A stretch of DNA of 64,000 nucleotides. It comes from Hippopus hippopus (lineage: Eukaryota; Mollusca; Bivalvia; Cardiida; Cardiidae). Location of the stretch: the NCBI GenBank assembly GCA_946811185.2, contig OX328103.1, positions 30,622,266 through 30,686,265 of the forward strand. The letters are read 5' to 3'. Each line of letters begins with the position of its first letter. The first letter of the stretch is position 1. Below are positions 12,201-26,243 of the stretch, piece after piece. A program made the position numbers and the translations under genes. The notes under the pieces were generated by a model. That model was given only the letters and a program-made list of their open reading frames with translations, had not been told where the DNA came from and searched no databases.

Positions 12201-15200
12201 AAGAATACGGTGCAGAGTAATGGTAACAGAAACTCCAGGAAAGCATGGTTAGGTGCACTGGCTGCCAAAATATAACTGAAATAATGTTGAAAACTGCATG
12301 AAACACCATACAACCAACCACAATTCTAAAACTTGTGTATTTATATTTGAAAGACTTGAGTATTAGGCACTGTAATACATATTTACGTGTATTCACTCCA
12401 ACCATCTGAGAATTTATATATTTTTTCAATTTGACAATTTAACCCATTACCACACAATCCCTACTTTTGACAACCCTGAGAAAGAAGCCTTTGGAAAACA
12501 TTGTGGGAAAAGGAGAAAATGCTGGTAACCAGCATTTTCTCCTTTTCCCACAATGTTTTCTACCCTTCACAAAACAAATTTCAAATTTTCAGCCACTTTT
12601 ATTTTGTCGTCTGCAAATGCTTTCGATTTGGACAAACCTAAAATTTTGTCATTTGGTAATGAGTTAATGAAGTTAAAGTTCTTACAGTCACTGTTTATAG
12701 TTATCAAGCATTGATTCTCATTCAATCCATTGTTTTCCTACAATTACAGTTTGTTGAATATGGAAAAAGGTCGCTGGAGCCGCCACACATGCCTCAAACA
12801 ACAACTCGTAGTATCACGCCGGTCACTGCCAGCTTTAACTTCGTTGGAGGTGGTGCGACCTCAATGTTGACTGGACTTGATTCCTTTGGAACTGGTCAGC
12901 TTCCTCCCATGTCAATGGCCTCAACTCCAGCTGTGACCACACCAACAACCACTGTTGTAACCACATCTGTACCTTCGACTGGGACTACAGCTAAAACACA
13001 GCAAACAATGCCAAAGGTAACTGTAAATCTTTTTTAAAGCTTATCCTGTCATACCTGAATAAGAATATAATTTACAAAGAGTCTAGATAAAATCAGTCTG
13101 CTCATATCTGGAGCAGGTTTTTAATCTCGGTTGAGGGGAATCATTCTTATATGGCTGGTTTGTGAGCCATCAGCTAATGAGATTACTATTACTAAATGTG
13201 TTGCCGCCATGTCTCTTGGCATAGAAAGGTTAGGACTGCTGTTGTACATATATGTGACAAAACATTCTCAAAAGTTGTTTATTGGCTGGCCTTTTTGTAC
13301 AAAAATGTTGGCATAAAATTATATAGAATAGCTTTATTTGAGCCATAGTTTTGGCAGGTTAAGGGTTAATAGTTGATTTGGCTCATTACCTTTGGCACAT
13401 TCCTTTCAAAGAATTCTCTTCCTCAGATTTTATTGATGTTATCAATGGTGCCTGTATTTTTATCATTTTCAAATTATTTAACAGTGAAACTCTATGCAAA
13501 ATAATACTTGCATTACTCAGGACATGCAGCTTGAGTTTTCATTTACACTGTATGATACTTTGTGAGACATTCTGCCAAAAATAGCCTCAAAATTTGGAGT
13601 GTTAGATCTTTCAGTGTCCATATATGTCCATATCTTTTACCTGGCACTATAGTGGTTATGATTCATATAATTGAGCAATGCTCGGTGAAAATGGGGCTTA
13701 ATGCATCTGCAATAAGTATCGATCCAGGTCAGCCTGGGCAGGCTGACCTGGGTGGAAACCTTTTGCTCTTGGTAAATTTTCTGTGTCCATTGACCAGTGT
13801 AACTTATGATTCAGTCAGTTGTTCTACAAAATGAATTTTATGGATCCATAATAATATGATGACTATGTTCTCTTTTTTATAGCCTTCTATTGCTAGTGCC
13901 ACCAACATAGATACACTACTTGCTGGGCAGGAAGGGAAGGAAGAGATAGTTGTACCCACAGAAAATATCCAGGACAAAGTCTTCTTCATCTTTAATAACT
14001 TGTCCATGGCTAACATGAATCAAAAGTGTGAAGAACTGAAGAAGGAAGTGAAGGAGGACCACTTACCTTGGGTTGCCCAATACTTAGTAATGAAGAGAGC
14101 AAGCATCGAGCCCAACTTCCATACCCTTTATGCAAATTTTGTGGAAGCTTTGGGAATTAAAGAAATAACAGAAATGGTTATACTCGAAACCTTCAGGAAT
14201 ATCAAAGTGCTATTACGAAGTGACAAAGGGGATGCTAACTTTTCCGACAGAACTCTGCTGAAGAATTTAGGTCATTGGTTGGGCATGTTAACCTTGGCTA
14301 AAAATAAACCAATATTGCAAATAGACATTGATATCAAGTCCTTAGTGTATGAAGCATACCATAAAGGGGCCAGGGATCTCCTGTATGTTGTACCTTTTGT
14401 TGCTAAAGTCCTGGAATCTTGTTCCAAGAGTAAAGTATTCAGGCCCCCCAATCCCTGGACAATGGGTATAATGAATGTCCTAGCAGAACTACACAGTGAA
14501 CAAGAGCTGAAACTGAACCTTAAGTTTGAAATTGAAGTGCTATGTAAAACACTGAATTTGGACTTGAATGAACTCAATCCAGGAACCTATCTCAAAGACA
14601 CACAAAGATACAGCAAACTTGACCCCCAGCTGTCTATTGTGAAACAAGCTCTACCCCAACCACATCCAAATGTGGGTACACCCCAGCCAGAATCAACAGC
14701 TGTACCTATTTCTACTGAGACACCCACAGTGACAGCTACAAGTATTGCCTCTGCCACCACCCCAGGTTCAACTCCAAATCTACCACCACAGCCACAGTTT
14801 GCCTACGATGACATCAATGTAACATCATTGGCAGGTCTCACCACTCACATTGTTGTCAATGATCAGGTATTTCAGTAGATAAAGATATCTTGCCCCAATT
14901 GTAGCATCCTTTTTTCATGAAACACATTTCCAATAGATCACTTGGAAAGTAACCTTCTTAATATGGATATGATTGAAAAAAAAAAATGTTTTGGGGCAAT
15001 TTCACTTTCTCAGGTCTTCTGCAAGAGGGGAAAAAAGGAAAGAAAAATGAATAGATAACCGGACATCTATTGTTGGCATTGCATATTTTGTTTAGTCTGG
15101 TCTTGATGCACAGTGAAATCATTGTGTTGAACTGATTTCAAGTGTTTGCTGTTTTTCTGCAATTTTTACAATCTTTGTTGAAAAAGAAACTATCTTTTCT

Positions 15201-18200
15201 TTCAATATCTGTCCCAGGTGTGATCTTGTATTTAGTTTTAGGTTCATTAGTATGCATGATAAAAATTTAAACATCATGGCAAAATTGTGCTATCTGATCT
15301 TGATTTACATTTACCATCTCTCAGTTATTGTTTCAGTCAGGTAATCACAGTTGAAAGTCAGTGATCTTTTAGAAATGTATTTTGTAATAGTCAACAACAT
15401 TATTACATGATAGACATGGCAGGCTTTGATATAACATTGAATCACTTCTCCAGATTGCTGTGTTCCAAGCAAAGCCACAGTTAAAACAGTTTGTCAGGGC
15501 AGCTGTGGAGGGAGCTGTTCAGGAATTTTTACCACTTGTTGTGGATAGAGCCATCAAAATAGCTCTAACAACTTGTGAGCAAATTATCAAGAAAGTGAGT
15601 ATTTGGTCTTAATTACAAATGGTGAAAGCGATATTGAAAATCTTACCCAGTGAAAATCTACCATCAGCCATTATGGCCATTTGTCATATCAGATTTTCCA
15701 AGTCTTTCTATTTGGCTACAGCTGTTTATACTTACTTCAGATCAATTTTCTTGAATTATACCTTTATATACAACCACAATATTGTCTCTTGAGTACATTT
15801 GTCATGTTAGAAATGAAAGTCATCTGTAAGATAAGAGATGCTTTTTGTTGAAAAGTCTTTTTGACCCTTTCAGAGTTACGGGCAAATGCAGGAGGTTTTG
15901 CAGACAGCATAGATCAATATCAGTGCTGTTTGATCTTAGATTAAATCCATCTGCTTTTTTGGTCAAGCTTTTAGGATAAAAATCTTTCTAATTTTTCAGT
16001 GGGATGTATTTACATTTGTCAAAAAAAAGTCACCCTTGAAAATTATTTTTACTTTACCGTATGTAATGTGAGAAAGCAGTCTGGTTTGGAAAGAGTGTTT
16101 TGCATACTCCTAATGTTTCAACAAAAAAAAATAAAGGAAGCATGGATACATGTTCTCGCTTTGAGAATGGTTGAAAAGGTTATCAATCACCTAACAAATT
16201 TTAACAAGCCTGGATTATTCCTTTCATCAGTAAGAATCACTTTAGGTGTTTTTGCAGATAATACAGATCGGATCACACTCCTCATTAAAGACTGCACTTA
16301 ACACGCAACCTGAATTTTGCTATTTTGTCAGATGTTCTTGTAAAAAATCCATAGAATTGCAGTATTTAGGTACATATATTTTCTCCTTACTGAAATAGTC
16401 TATTTCATTAAATAAGCACTTTAGAAGTTAAGCCTGAAGTATGTATCAGATGCAATCAATTGATTGACAGGATTTTGCACTGGACCCTGATGAGAACCGT
16501 ATGAGAGCTGCAGCTCATCACTTTGTTAGAAGTATCACAGCTGGTCTGGCTTTGTACACCTGTAGGGAACCTTTGTATAGGACCATTTCTACAAACCTGA
16601 AAACAGCCTTTATGAGCATTGTAAGGGTAAGTTTTGATTCATCAACCACCAAGTCAGAGTTGAAAAATTTACTTACAGTATGTTGTTAGGTTGCAGAAAA
16701 AGATATGACTGCAGAACTCCAAAACTAAGATATAGTGTTGAAGAAAGAGTTGATTTGTCTTTCATAATACCAGGAAATCATGGATAGCTTAACTTGGTGG
16801 GTTTTTTTTTTTTTTTTTTTTTTTTTTTATACCCCCGCAAAACGAATGTTTTCGGGGGTATACTGGAATCAGCCTGTCTGTCAGTGTGTCCGTCCATTTG
16901 TCCGTCCGTGTGTCCGTCTGTGTACAAATAATTGCCTGTTTCTGTCGAAGTGCTGGCAGGGGTATTAAATCACATTCAGTGACAGCTCTAGTTTTAAATG
17001 AAATGCTATTTGACTACACATCAAATGTCAACTGATAACATGAATATAGAAACTAAGCTTTTGACCAATTGTCGCAGCTGCTACATCACATATGAAAAAT
17101 ATAAATCAGATCGTATATACATGAATGTTCCAGAGGTACTTAATCTGCAGTTACAGGGGGTAATTGTCTTCCATTGCTCTGTGCTGAAGATGTTGAAGTT
17201 TTAATTTGCAAGTTCTAAGATTGATTCAAGTTGGAAGTGGTGGTTATGTTGAAGTGTTCCTGGACAAGGCTTTGCTGAATGATGGCCATGTACTGGTGAT
17301 GATATGCCTGAAGTGGTGTTAAAATTCTAACAGATTTTACATAGGAAATAGCAGGAGATAATGTGTTTGTTACTCCACCTCAGATATCAAAAGGAGAGGT
17401 TAAAAGTCATAAACACATGAATCACCTAGCAGTTTAAATCTGTTTTGCAGGTAGTAATGTTTAAGTTTTATTCACATGGTATTTTTTTCCAGGGCCCAAC
17501 ACAACAACAAAAGGACATGGTTGAACAAGCAGCTCATCTCATTGCCCAGGATAATATTGAGCTGGTTAGTGCCTTCATACAGAAAACAGCTGTAGAGAGA
17601 GCAATACCAGAAATGGACAAAAGGCTTGCAACAGTAAGATTACATAAAATTGTCATGCCATTTTTATTTTGTGAAATACTTGTTCCAAGGATATGTTGAT
17701 TTCTTAACCCATTACCACACAATCCCTTGTTTTATTTAAAAACCTAATCAAAGAATGTGTGTGAAAAGGTAAGGGGAAGAGGAGAAAATGTTGGTAACCA
17801 GCAGTGTCTCTTTTCCCACAACGTTTATTACTTTTTTAAATTCAGAAACCATATTTTGAACTACATCTGATTTGTCCCCTGCAAATGCATTCCAATTGGT
17901 TGACTAAAAAATACGTCATTTGCTAAAGAGTTAGTTGGCTTGTGTTACCTTGTTTTGTCCTTACTGTTTGGTCCCAGTCAACCATGCATTGTGAAATATT
18001 AAAATGTATTAAAGTTAAAAGTTTTTGTTTCTGTTTGTAGTTTATAACCTATGATTTCAAAACTTGGTGGGAAGGATATAATGTTATAACAGTATCTTTT
18101 GCTGTACATACCTAAGAGCACAGGCCTTTTAAGCTTCAGTGGTCTATCACTGAACTCTAAGATTTTCCTCAGCCTATGTGCTGATTGCTCAAAGGACCAC

Positions 18201-21200
18201 ATAGTGATGGTGTATATGTAACCTATATAGTTAAATTTTCCTACACAATGTTTCATAACATTTACATTTATTAGATGGACAATAGTCATATTTACAATAA
18301 GCAATAATATTTTTACGATTTAGGACTTTGATGCAAGAAAAGCAGCCAGAGAAAAAGGTATTCGTTACTGTGAGCCTGTTGTGCTGACTTACCAAGCAGA
18401 AAGAATGCCTGAGCAAATTCGACTTAAAGTTGGCGGCGAGACACCACAGCAGATAGCAGTGTATGAGGAGTTTGCCAGAAATATTCCTGGATTTTTGCCC
18501 CTATCAGAACCTGCTCTACCTGCTGGTGTTGCCAGGCCTATGCCTGTAAGTACACTATTTATGCCTCAACAGCCCAGTTGCATTGTTCATTTAATCTGGT
18601 TGGGGTTGTCTATCTAATAAAATGTCATTTCCAGTACTGTAGTATCACTTTTCTATTATCAAGGTTTGTAAGAGGAAGAAAGGGAAAGAGTCCCAAGATG
18701 AAATAATTGTTGAGAAATAGCTTACTACTTTTTCACTAATATCTAAGCAGTAAAAAAAGTTGACGCTTGTACTTTTGGTTATCTTGGATTACTGTTTAAT
18801 GTCTGAAATCAGTGTAATCATAATTAAGACAGCTTTAGGAGAATATGTATTGAAGAATGGTGTGGCTATACCCCATTTAAGATAGTTTAAGTAATCTATC
18901 AGCCACATTGTTTTAAATGCAACCTGTCTAGGATGCATTATGATATATCTACATAAATTTTAAGTAAGTTTATTAATTTCCAGTCACATGGTACATCAGA
19001 TGAAGTAGTACAAATATATGAGAAGATTGTCCATGAGATAGAACAACACCTTCAACATGTGATCAATGTGCCAGCCAGTAACCCTCTTGTAGCACAGATG
19101 TCGAGTCTTCTAGAAACAATTTTCTTGACAAGGAGCACCCGGGACATGGCCTCTGCTAATGCCTTGCTTCAAAAGGTTGGGGGTGGCTTTGACTTAAAGC
19201 TTCTATCTAATTTTTTACAAATCATAACCCTGTACTTAACAATCCTCCCTTTAACACCCACAGGCTTTTGCAAACATTGAGGTGCAATAGGAGAAAAACA
19301 AACATTTTTCCATTTCCACAACAGTTTCTTTTTATGTCTCCCCCAGTCAGGGTCGGGAGACATACTGTTTTTCCCAGTGCGTTAGTCTGTCTGTCTGTCA
19401 CAAATCATGTCTGCTCTATAACTCGAATACCTTTTAAGATATTTTGATAAAACTTCACACATTAGTAAAGCACCATGAGACAAAGTGTCATGCACAAGAA
19501 ACTCTGGCTTTTATTTTTTTTTTTTGTTATTTCCCTTTGATCATTTTCCATACAATTAAGTGGCCTTTCAATAACTTGAAAACTGTTTGAGATATTTTGA
19601 TGAAATTTCATATAATTCTGAACCACAATGAGACGATGTGTCATGCACAAGAAACTTAACTCTAGTTTGTATATTTTTTTGAGTTATTTCCCTTGATTAT
19701 TTTCCTTACTCATTTTACATACAGTTTCGTATCCGCTGTATAACTCGAAAACCGTTCAAGATATCTTGATAAAGCTTCATACATTTGTAAAGCACAATGT
19801 GATGATGTTTCATGCACAAGAACCATATATTTTTAGTTGTTTCCCTTTGATCATTTTCCATACAATTAAGTGGCTGCTCTATAACTTGAAAACCATTTGA
19901 GATATTTTGATGACACTTAATACATTTCTGAACCACAATGAGACGATGTGTCATGCATAAGAAACATAACTCTGCTTTGTATATTTTTTGAGTTATTTCC
20001 CTTTGATCGTTTTCCATACAATTTCATGTCCGCTTTATAACTTAAAAACCATTAGAGATATTTGGATGAAACTTTATACAATGAGATGCTCAGAACCATA
20101 ACTCTGGTTTGTATATTATTATGTCTACTCCTGTCAGGGTCGGGAGACATACTGTTTTTCCCCATGCGTCCGTCTGTCTCTCTGTCTGTCCGTCACAAAT
20201 CGTGTCCGCTCTATAACTTGAAAACCTTTAAAGATATTTTGATAAAACTTCACACACTGTAGAGCACCACGAGACGAAGTGTCATGTACAAGAAGCATAA
20301 CTCTGGCATGTATATTTTTCTAGTTATTTCCCTTTGATTATTTTCCTTACTCATTTTACGTACAAGTTTGTGTCCGCTCTATAACTCGAAAACCATTAGA
20401 GAAAAATGACCATTATTTCAGTTAGAAATTGCCTTGGTGATATATCAATCCTTCTGACACCAAAAAAGGAGGGAGACATCTGTTTTTTTGTAGAAAAACA
20501 AGTTCTAGTCTTTCAAAGAAAATGCCCATTATTTGGGCTATGTTTACCTTTTTTTGTGTCTGCAAATTCACTTAAAATTGACAAGCCTAAAATTACTTTA
20601 GCTCATAACAAGATCACATAAAAACATGTATTATGAAGGGTTTTTGCCCCGAATTCAGCAACGTCTTTGTTCAATTCTGCAATTCTGAAGTTTTACAAGT
20701 GTCAATACTTGATTGGATGTGAATCTTACTCCCTTTGGAAAATGCAAGAACATTTCTACTCAATAGACATGTCCTACTGAATTTGCACTCTCAACATACA
20801 TGCATATAGAAGCAAGCTGCATTTGGTACAAATGTAGAAAACATTGTGGGAAATGGAGAAATTGCTCATTATGAGCAATTTCTCCTTTTGCCACAATGTT
20901 TTCATAAGTTTCTCATTTCAGAGTCGTTAAAACACGGGACTGAGTGGCAATGGGTTAAAATATTGCTAGTACAAAATTGATTTTGGCTTGTAGAAAAAAT
21001 GGTCACTAGCAAATTTTTGCTAGTTGAAAAAAAAGTTAAATTTGACCCCTGATAGAAGAGTTTGACAAAAACTCCTAGATATTGAAATCCAAACGATCAA
21101 GAGGTAAAGCTGATGTTGTGTTAAAACATTTTTTTACTCACTATTACTAACACTATTAGATTCTACATGAAGTTTGATGATTTCTATTCTGAAATACTAA

Positions 21201-24200
21201 ATTGTATTTGCTTCTGTCATACGGTTTTTCTTAGCATGCATTTCACTTAAACCACATTCAGGCCTATTGAACATGCCTGTACCTCATGTTGAATACACAT
21301 GTTTTACTAGGATAATTTGAAAGTCATCTGCAAAGATGATATATATCATAGTTTCATAGGATTTTTAACACTGTACTAAACAACAAAATTTTAGACCGGT
21401 CCAGATTCAAAACATTTGCAGGCAACAAACTGTGCATCAGAAATTGAAATTTATTTGTGGAAAACATTGGGGGGAAAAGGAGAAAATGCTGGGTACCAGC
21501 ATTTTCTCCTTTTTGCACAATGTTTTCAAAAGTGTTCTTCTTTAGAGTTATTAAACTCTGGACTGATTGGTGAAGAGTTCAGACTTAAAATATGTCATCT
21601 TGTGTTTATCAAAGGCTGTAGAGGGTTTACTAGAAAACTACACAGGGATGACCCAAGACCATGAATTAATGATTCGATTCAGAGAATGTCATCTCCTTGT
21701 GTTAAAAGGGCTGCAGGATGAGAGAGCATTTGGACCTGCATGGACTAATCGTCAGGTGACAAGGTATGAGCTTACTGACTTTATCAGTGGGGTTTCCTTT
21801 TTGTGGGAACATTTGTAAAAAATATTTGGTTATACAATAATCAAGGATATGTTTAGAATGTTGACCTTAAACAGTTTCTGACTCTGACCAAAAGCCAGAA
21901 AGGTCTAGACATGGGTCTGCCATGGTAGCTGCACAGGGCTTTTAATTCATAGATGGTTAGTTGAATGCCAGCTAGCAACAGGATTCATTTCTTTTTTACC
22001 TTAAAATCATCTATATTGGAAAGCACCTGTTGGCTTGGAAAGAGTATTTTACAGAGTGGAGACAAGTAATCCTAGGAATGCATGGGTAGGTGCACTTACT
22101 GCAGTAATATGGCTGAAATAATTTTGAATTAGATGTTAAACAAAAAACCCATACAAACAACCTCTGACTGCATTTATCAATTGGTGTGTCCATGGATGCA
22201 TTAACTTTCCACAGAAATATTCTTACTATGGTCCTCTGCAGAATTTCTTCAACAGTTCAGTTCCATTGATTTTCTTCTTTGATATCAGTGGCTTAGACAC
22301 TTTGGTTATATCAATGATGCTTGATTTTGTAGATGTTTGGTAGACAAGTACAACATAGAGGCTGTAGATTTGTTGATCCGGGCAGGACTTGTGAACATGA
22401 CTCAGTTTGATACGTATCTAGGACAGGCCATACCTATAGATGAAAGCGTCAACAGAATTGTACTCAACTTTGCTATGCAACTTGTGCAAAAATATTGCAT
22501 CGATGATAAAATCTACAGTCAGGTATGGAGAGTAGAATGTTAGGCCAATGCATCATATGATAAACTTTTTATGCTCTTGCATTAACTCTTTACAACGAAG
22601 TTTTAGCCCTGTCCAAATTGAGAGCATTTTCAGACCACAAAATAAATGTTGATCGAAACATAAAATTAGACACTGAAAGGGTAAAAAAACATTGTGGGAA
22701 AGGGAAAAAATGCTGGTAACCAGCATTTTCTCCTTTTCCCACAATGTTTTCAAAATCATCTTCCGTAGAGCCGTTTGAAAGTCGGGATTGATTGTTAAAG
22801 AGTTAAACACCTTTTGAAAACATTTTGGTATAGAGCATTTACGAGGGTTGTTCAATATGTAATGTGTATTGTACAATATCTCAAAAGCATTCGACTCAAA
22901 TAGTGAAATGAACATTACATCCCTTCAAAGTATTCTCCGCGGTTTGAAATACATAATTTCAATCTCTGATTCCATTTCTGAAATGCGTCACAGTACGCTG
23001 ATTTAGGTAGACCTCTGAGGCACTTTCTGATGGCTGAGCCAAGGGCTTGTCGGGACTTGTAACGACGACCAGATAAGAACTTTTTAAGTTTTGGAAAAAG
23101 GAAAAAGTCGCATGGGGCTAGATCTGGAGAGTATGGTGGGTGAGGCAAGACAGTAACCTTCTCCGACGTCAAAAATTGCTTCATAAGCTCAGATGTATGT
23201 GATGGAGCATTATCATGAAGTAGACGAACATGCCTAAATCCTGACACACGGCGTCATTTAAGATAATATTTCTTGACCTTTTTTAGTATAACATCTCGGT
23301 AGTACCGACCTGTTCACTTTTGCCCTCACATGAGAAGAATATGCAATAAAGAACCTTCTTTGTGCTTATGCTTCTTTTGGCAACTACAGGCCTTCTACCG
23401 TGTTTAGTTAGCCATATTTTGTTTCCAATTTTTCTTACTGGTTCGAAATAGTGAACCCATGTTTCGTAACCAGTAACAATGTTTGCAAATTGTCTTTGAT
23501 TGAATTTGGGAAACATTTTGAGCAATTGCTTAGCGGTTTGTACTCGTACCCGTTTTCGGTCATCTGTCAATATATGCGGTATCCATCTGGCAGAAATCTT
23601 TCATACTTTCAAAATACGCTTCAAAATGAAATGCACCCGCGATAGCGATATGCCAACAGCGTTGGCAATATCACGAAGAGTGTATCTGCCATCATTTCAA
23701 TTATTTCCCTGACTTTTGAGACATTTGCCTTGCCTGTTACAGTCACAGGTCGGCCAGATTTTGCTGCATCTTTGACGGACTCTGTGCCAGTCAGAAATTT
23801 CTTTCTCCACCTACAAACTGTCTCATAAGATACCTTATCAGACCCATAAACTTCCCCCAATTCAGTAAAAATCTGCATTACCGAATGACCGAGTTTTGTG
23901 CGAACTTTTATATAAGCTCTAATTTCTTTAATATTCTTAATCCGTTTCCCAACCATTTTTACAACAGTGGTCAACGACTAGCTCTATTGAAATGACTATA
24001 AGTTTAAAACTATGTGGAGCTGAAGGCTCGTGTTTATACCGTTGGAAAGGTATTGAATAGAGCTATTCAAGCGTATCATCATCCACGAAATCGTGCAAAG
24101 CGTTACCGCGCTGTGGTACAATACACATTACATATTGAACAGCCCTCGTACTTATTACAAGCAATTGCTTGTTTTTCCTGCTCTGAGTTCAATATCATTA

Positions 24201-26201
24201 AATAAACGTATAGACATTTTTCAATCTCTATGATATTTTGCCTTTATCCTGCATAAACAGATTGGTGTAAAGTCTCATGGTAGCTAGTGTTAGAGATTGA
24301 TGAACTGCTTTGTTGTGATATCAAATTTCAAAGATGTTTATCTGCAGCAAGGGTACAAATGTTTTTTAATCTGAATTTTCAAATATTTCTAATTGAAATC
24401 ATTTGATGAATAGAAAAGTGAAAGTTTAGATGAATATTGTCAAAGATATGCTTGCATTGTATTAGGATTCCGTATAACTTGCTGAAATCAAATTGGTTTA
24501 AAAAATCTGTTGCAATAGATGTGCATTTATCCATCATGGTGTGAAATCAAAACAAAAGATGCCATTAAATCTGATCATTTTATGTCATGATAGGGTTGTC
24601 TGCTCTCCTTTACTGCAGAATCATGTACTTCAAGCTTTGTACACATTTGTCTATATATATATAGAGCAAATATTGTTTACCTTAATGAGACACCATTTTT
24701 TTTTTTTTTCTGTATTTGATTTGGATCTACTGTTGATGTTAGTGTTTGCTACTGTCCAGTTCTATAAACAAGAAGCTTTATGGCATGAACCTCTAGCTCT
24801 AGTGAATAAGAACTGTGTACCAGATGAATTTTCTCTTTTTCTACAATGATCTGATATCTTTACTCATCAGGGCTTTTAAAACTGGATTGTTTAGAAAAGG
24901 ATTGAAACATCTTGTGAGGAAAATGCAGTGGATGATGTGAAGATATTTTGTTTGAAAGCAGACTATTGTACTTAACCCTGTACCGAACAATCCCATGTTT
25001 TTTATTGTCCCAAAAGATGAAAACTTTTGAATATAAAATGTAAAAGAAGAAGAAATTGTTATTACTAAGCAGGCAAAACACTGGTTGTTAATCATTTACC
25101 AACTAACCAGTGTTTTGCTGACCCTTAGGAAGATAGTTTTTGAAAACCCTGTGGGAAAAGGAGAAAATGATGGTAACCAGCATTTCTTCTTTGTCCACAA
25201 TGTTTTGTATCATTTCCCATATTTTGAGCAACTTCTGATTTGTCATCTTCAAATTATTTCAGTATGGACAAGTCTAAAATTGTTTGGTGTGGTAAGGAGT
25301 TCAACTATTTTGATGTTATTGTTGATGTGCAGGAAAGATTTCTATAGACCATTTGGCGTGCAACACGCGAAAAGGGGCATTTGGACTTTCGCATAAAGTG
25401 TCGTATCGGATCAGCCTGTGCAATCCGCACAGGCTAATCCGAACAACACTTTCCATTTTTATGTATTTTCTGTTTTGCTCAAGTCTACTGTGGAACAAAA
25501 TCTAATGTCGTAGTAAAGTGCCATCTCAGATAAACCTGCGCAGATTGCGCAGGCTGATCCAAGACGATACTTTACCCAAATGTCCGAATGCCCCTTTTCG
25601 CGTGTTGCAAGCCATTTATGTATACATTGTGATTTTCAGAATGACTTTGCCTATACTGTAGAGATCCTGACTCTGATTGGATCAAAAGCCAGACAGCCTC
25701 CAGAGTAAGAGAAATTTCGTTTATATGACTATCTGTTTATATCTCTGTGTCTGCCTCTCTCTCACTATATGTTTCTTCCACCCCTTTTGAACTTACACAT
25801 TTATGCAGATGCATTTAAGGTGTAGGGGTATTAAGTCATTTTTTGTGAAAGGTTTGGTTTTCTCTTTCTCCTCAGGCTATTGAATCTATTAGAAAACCTT
25901 CAACAGGTAGGGGCTCCAGGTGGGGCTCTTACAGGTGTACAGATGGGCCCAATGGACCGGACCTCTGGGCCAAATGCAATGATGCAATCTGGTATCTCTC
26001 AAGCCTTGGAGATGGATGACCCACCTGGCCTGAATGAGAAGACGGAATGTTTGCTGAGAGAATGGGTGAATATGTACCATTCTCCTGCTGCTGGTAGAGA
26101 CAGTACAAAGGCTTTTACTGCTTTTGTCCAACAGGTAAATGGAAATTTATTTAGCTCATAACTGCTGGAAACAAGTTTGAAAAAAATGAATGCTCTGAAA
26201 A

Positions 26202-26243
<42 letters not shown>

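Noticed and set aside
12086..12429. Minus-strand ORFs of 75 and 98 codons
   Set aside because: They read through the SINE at 12031-12322 in antisense.
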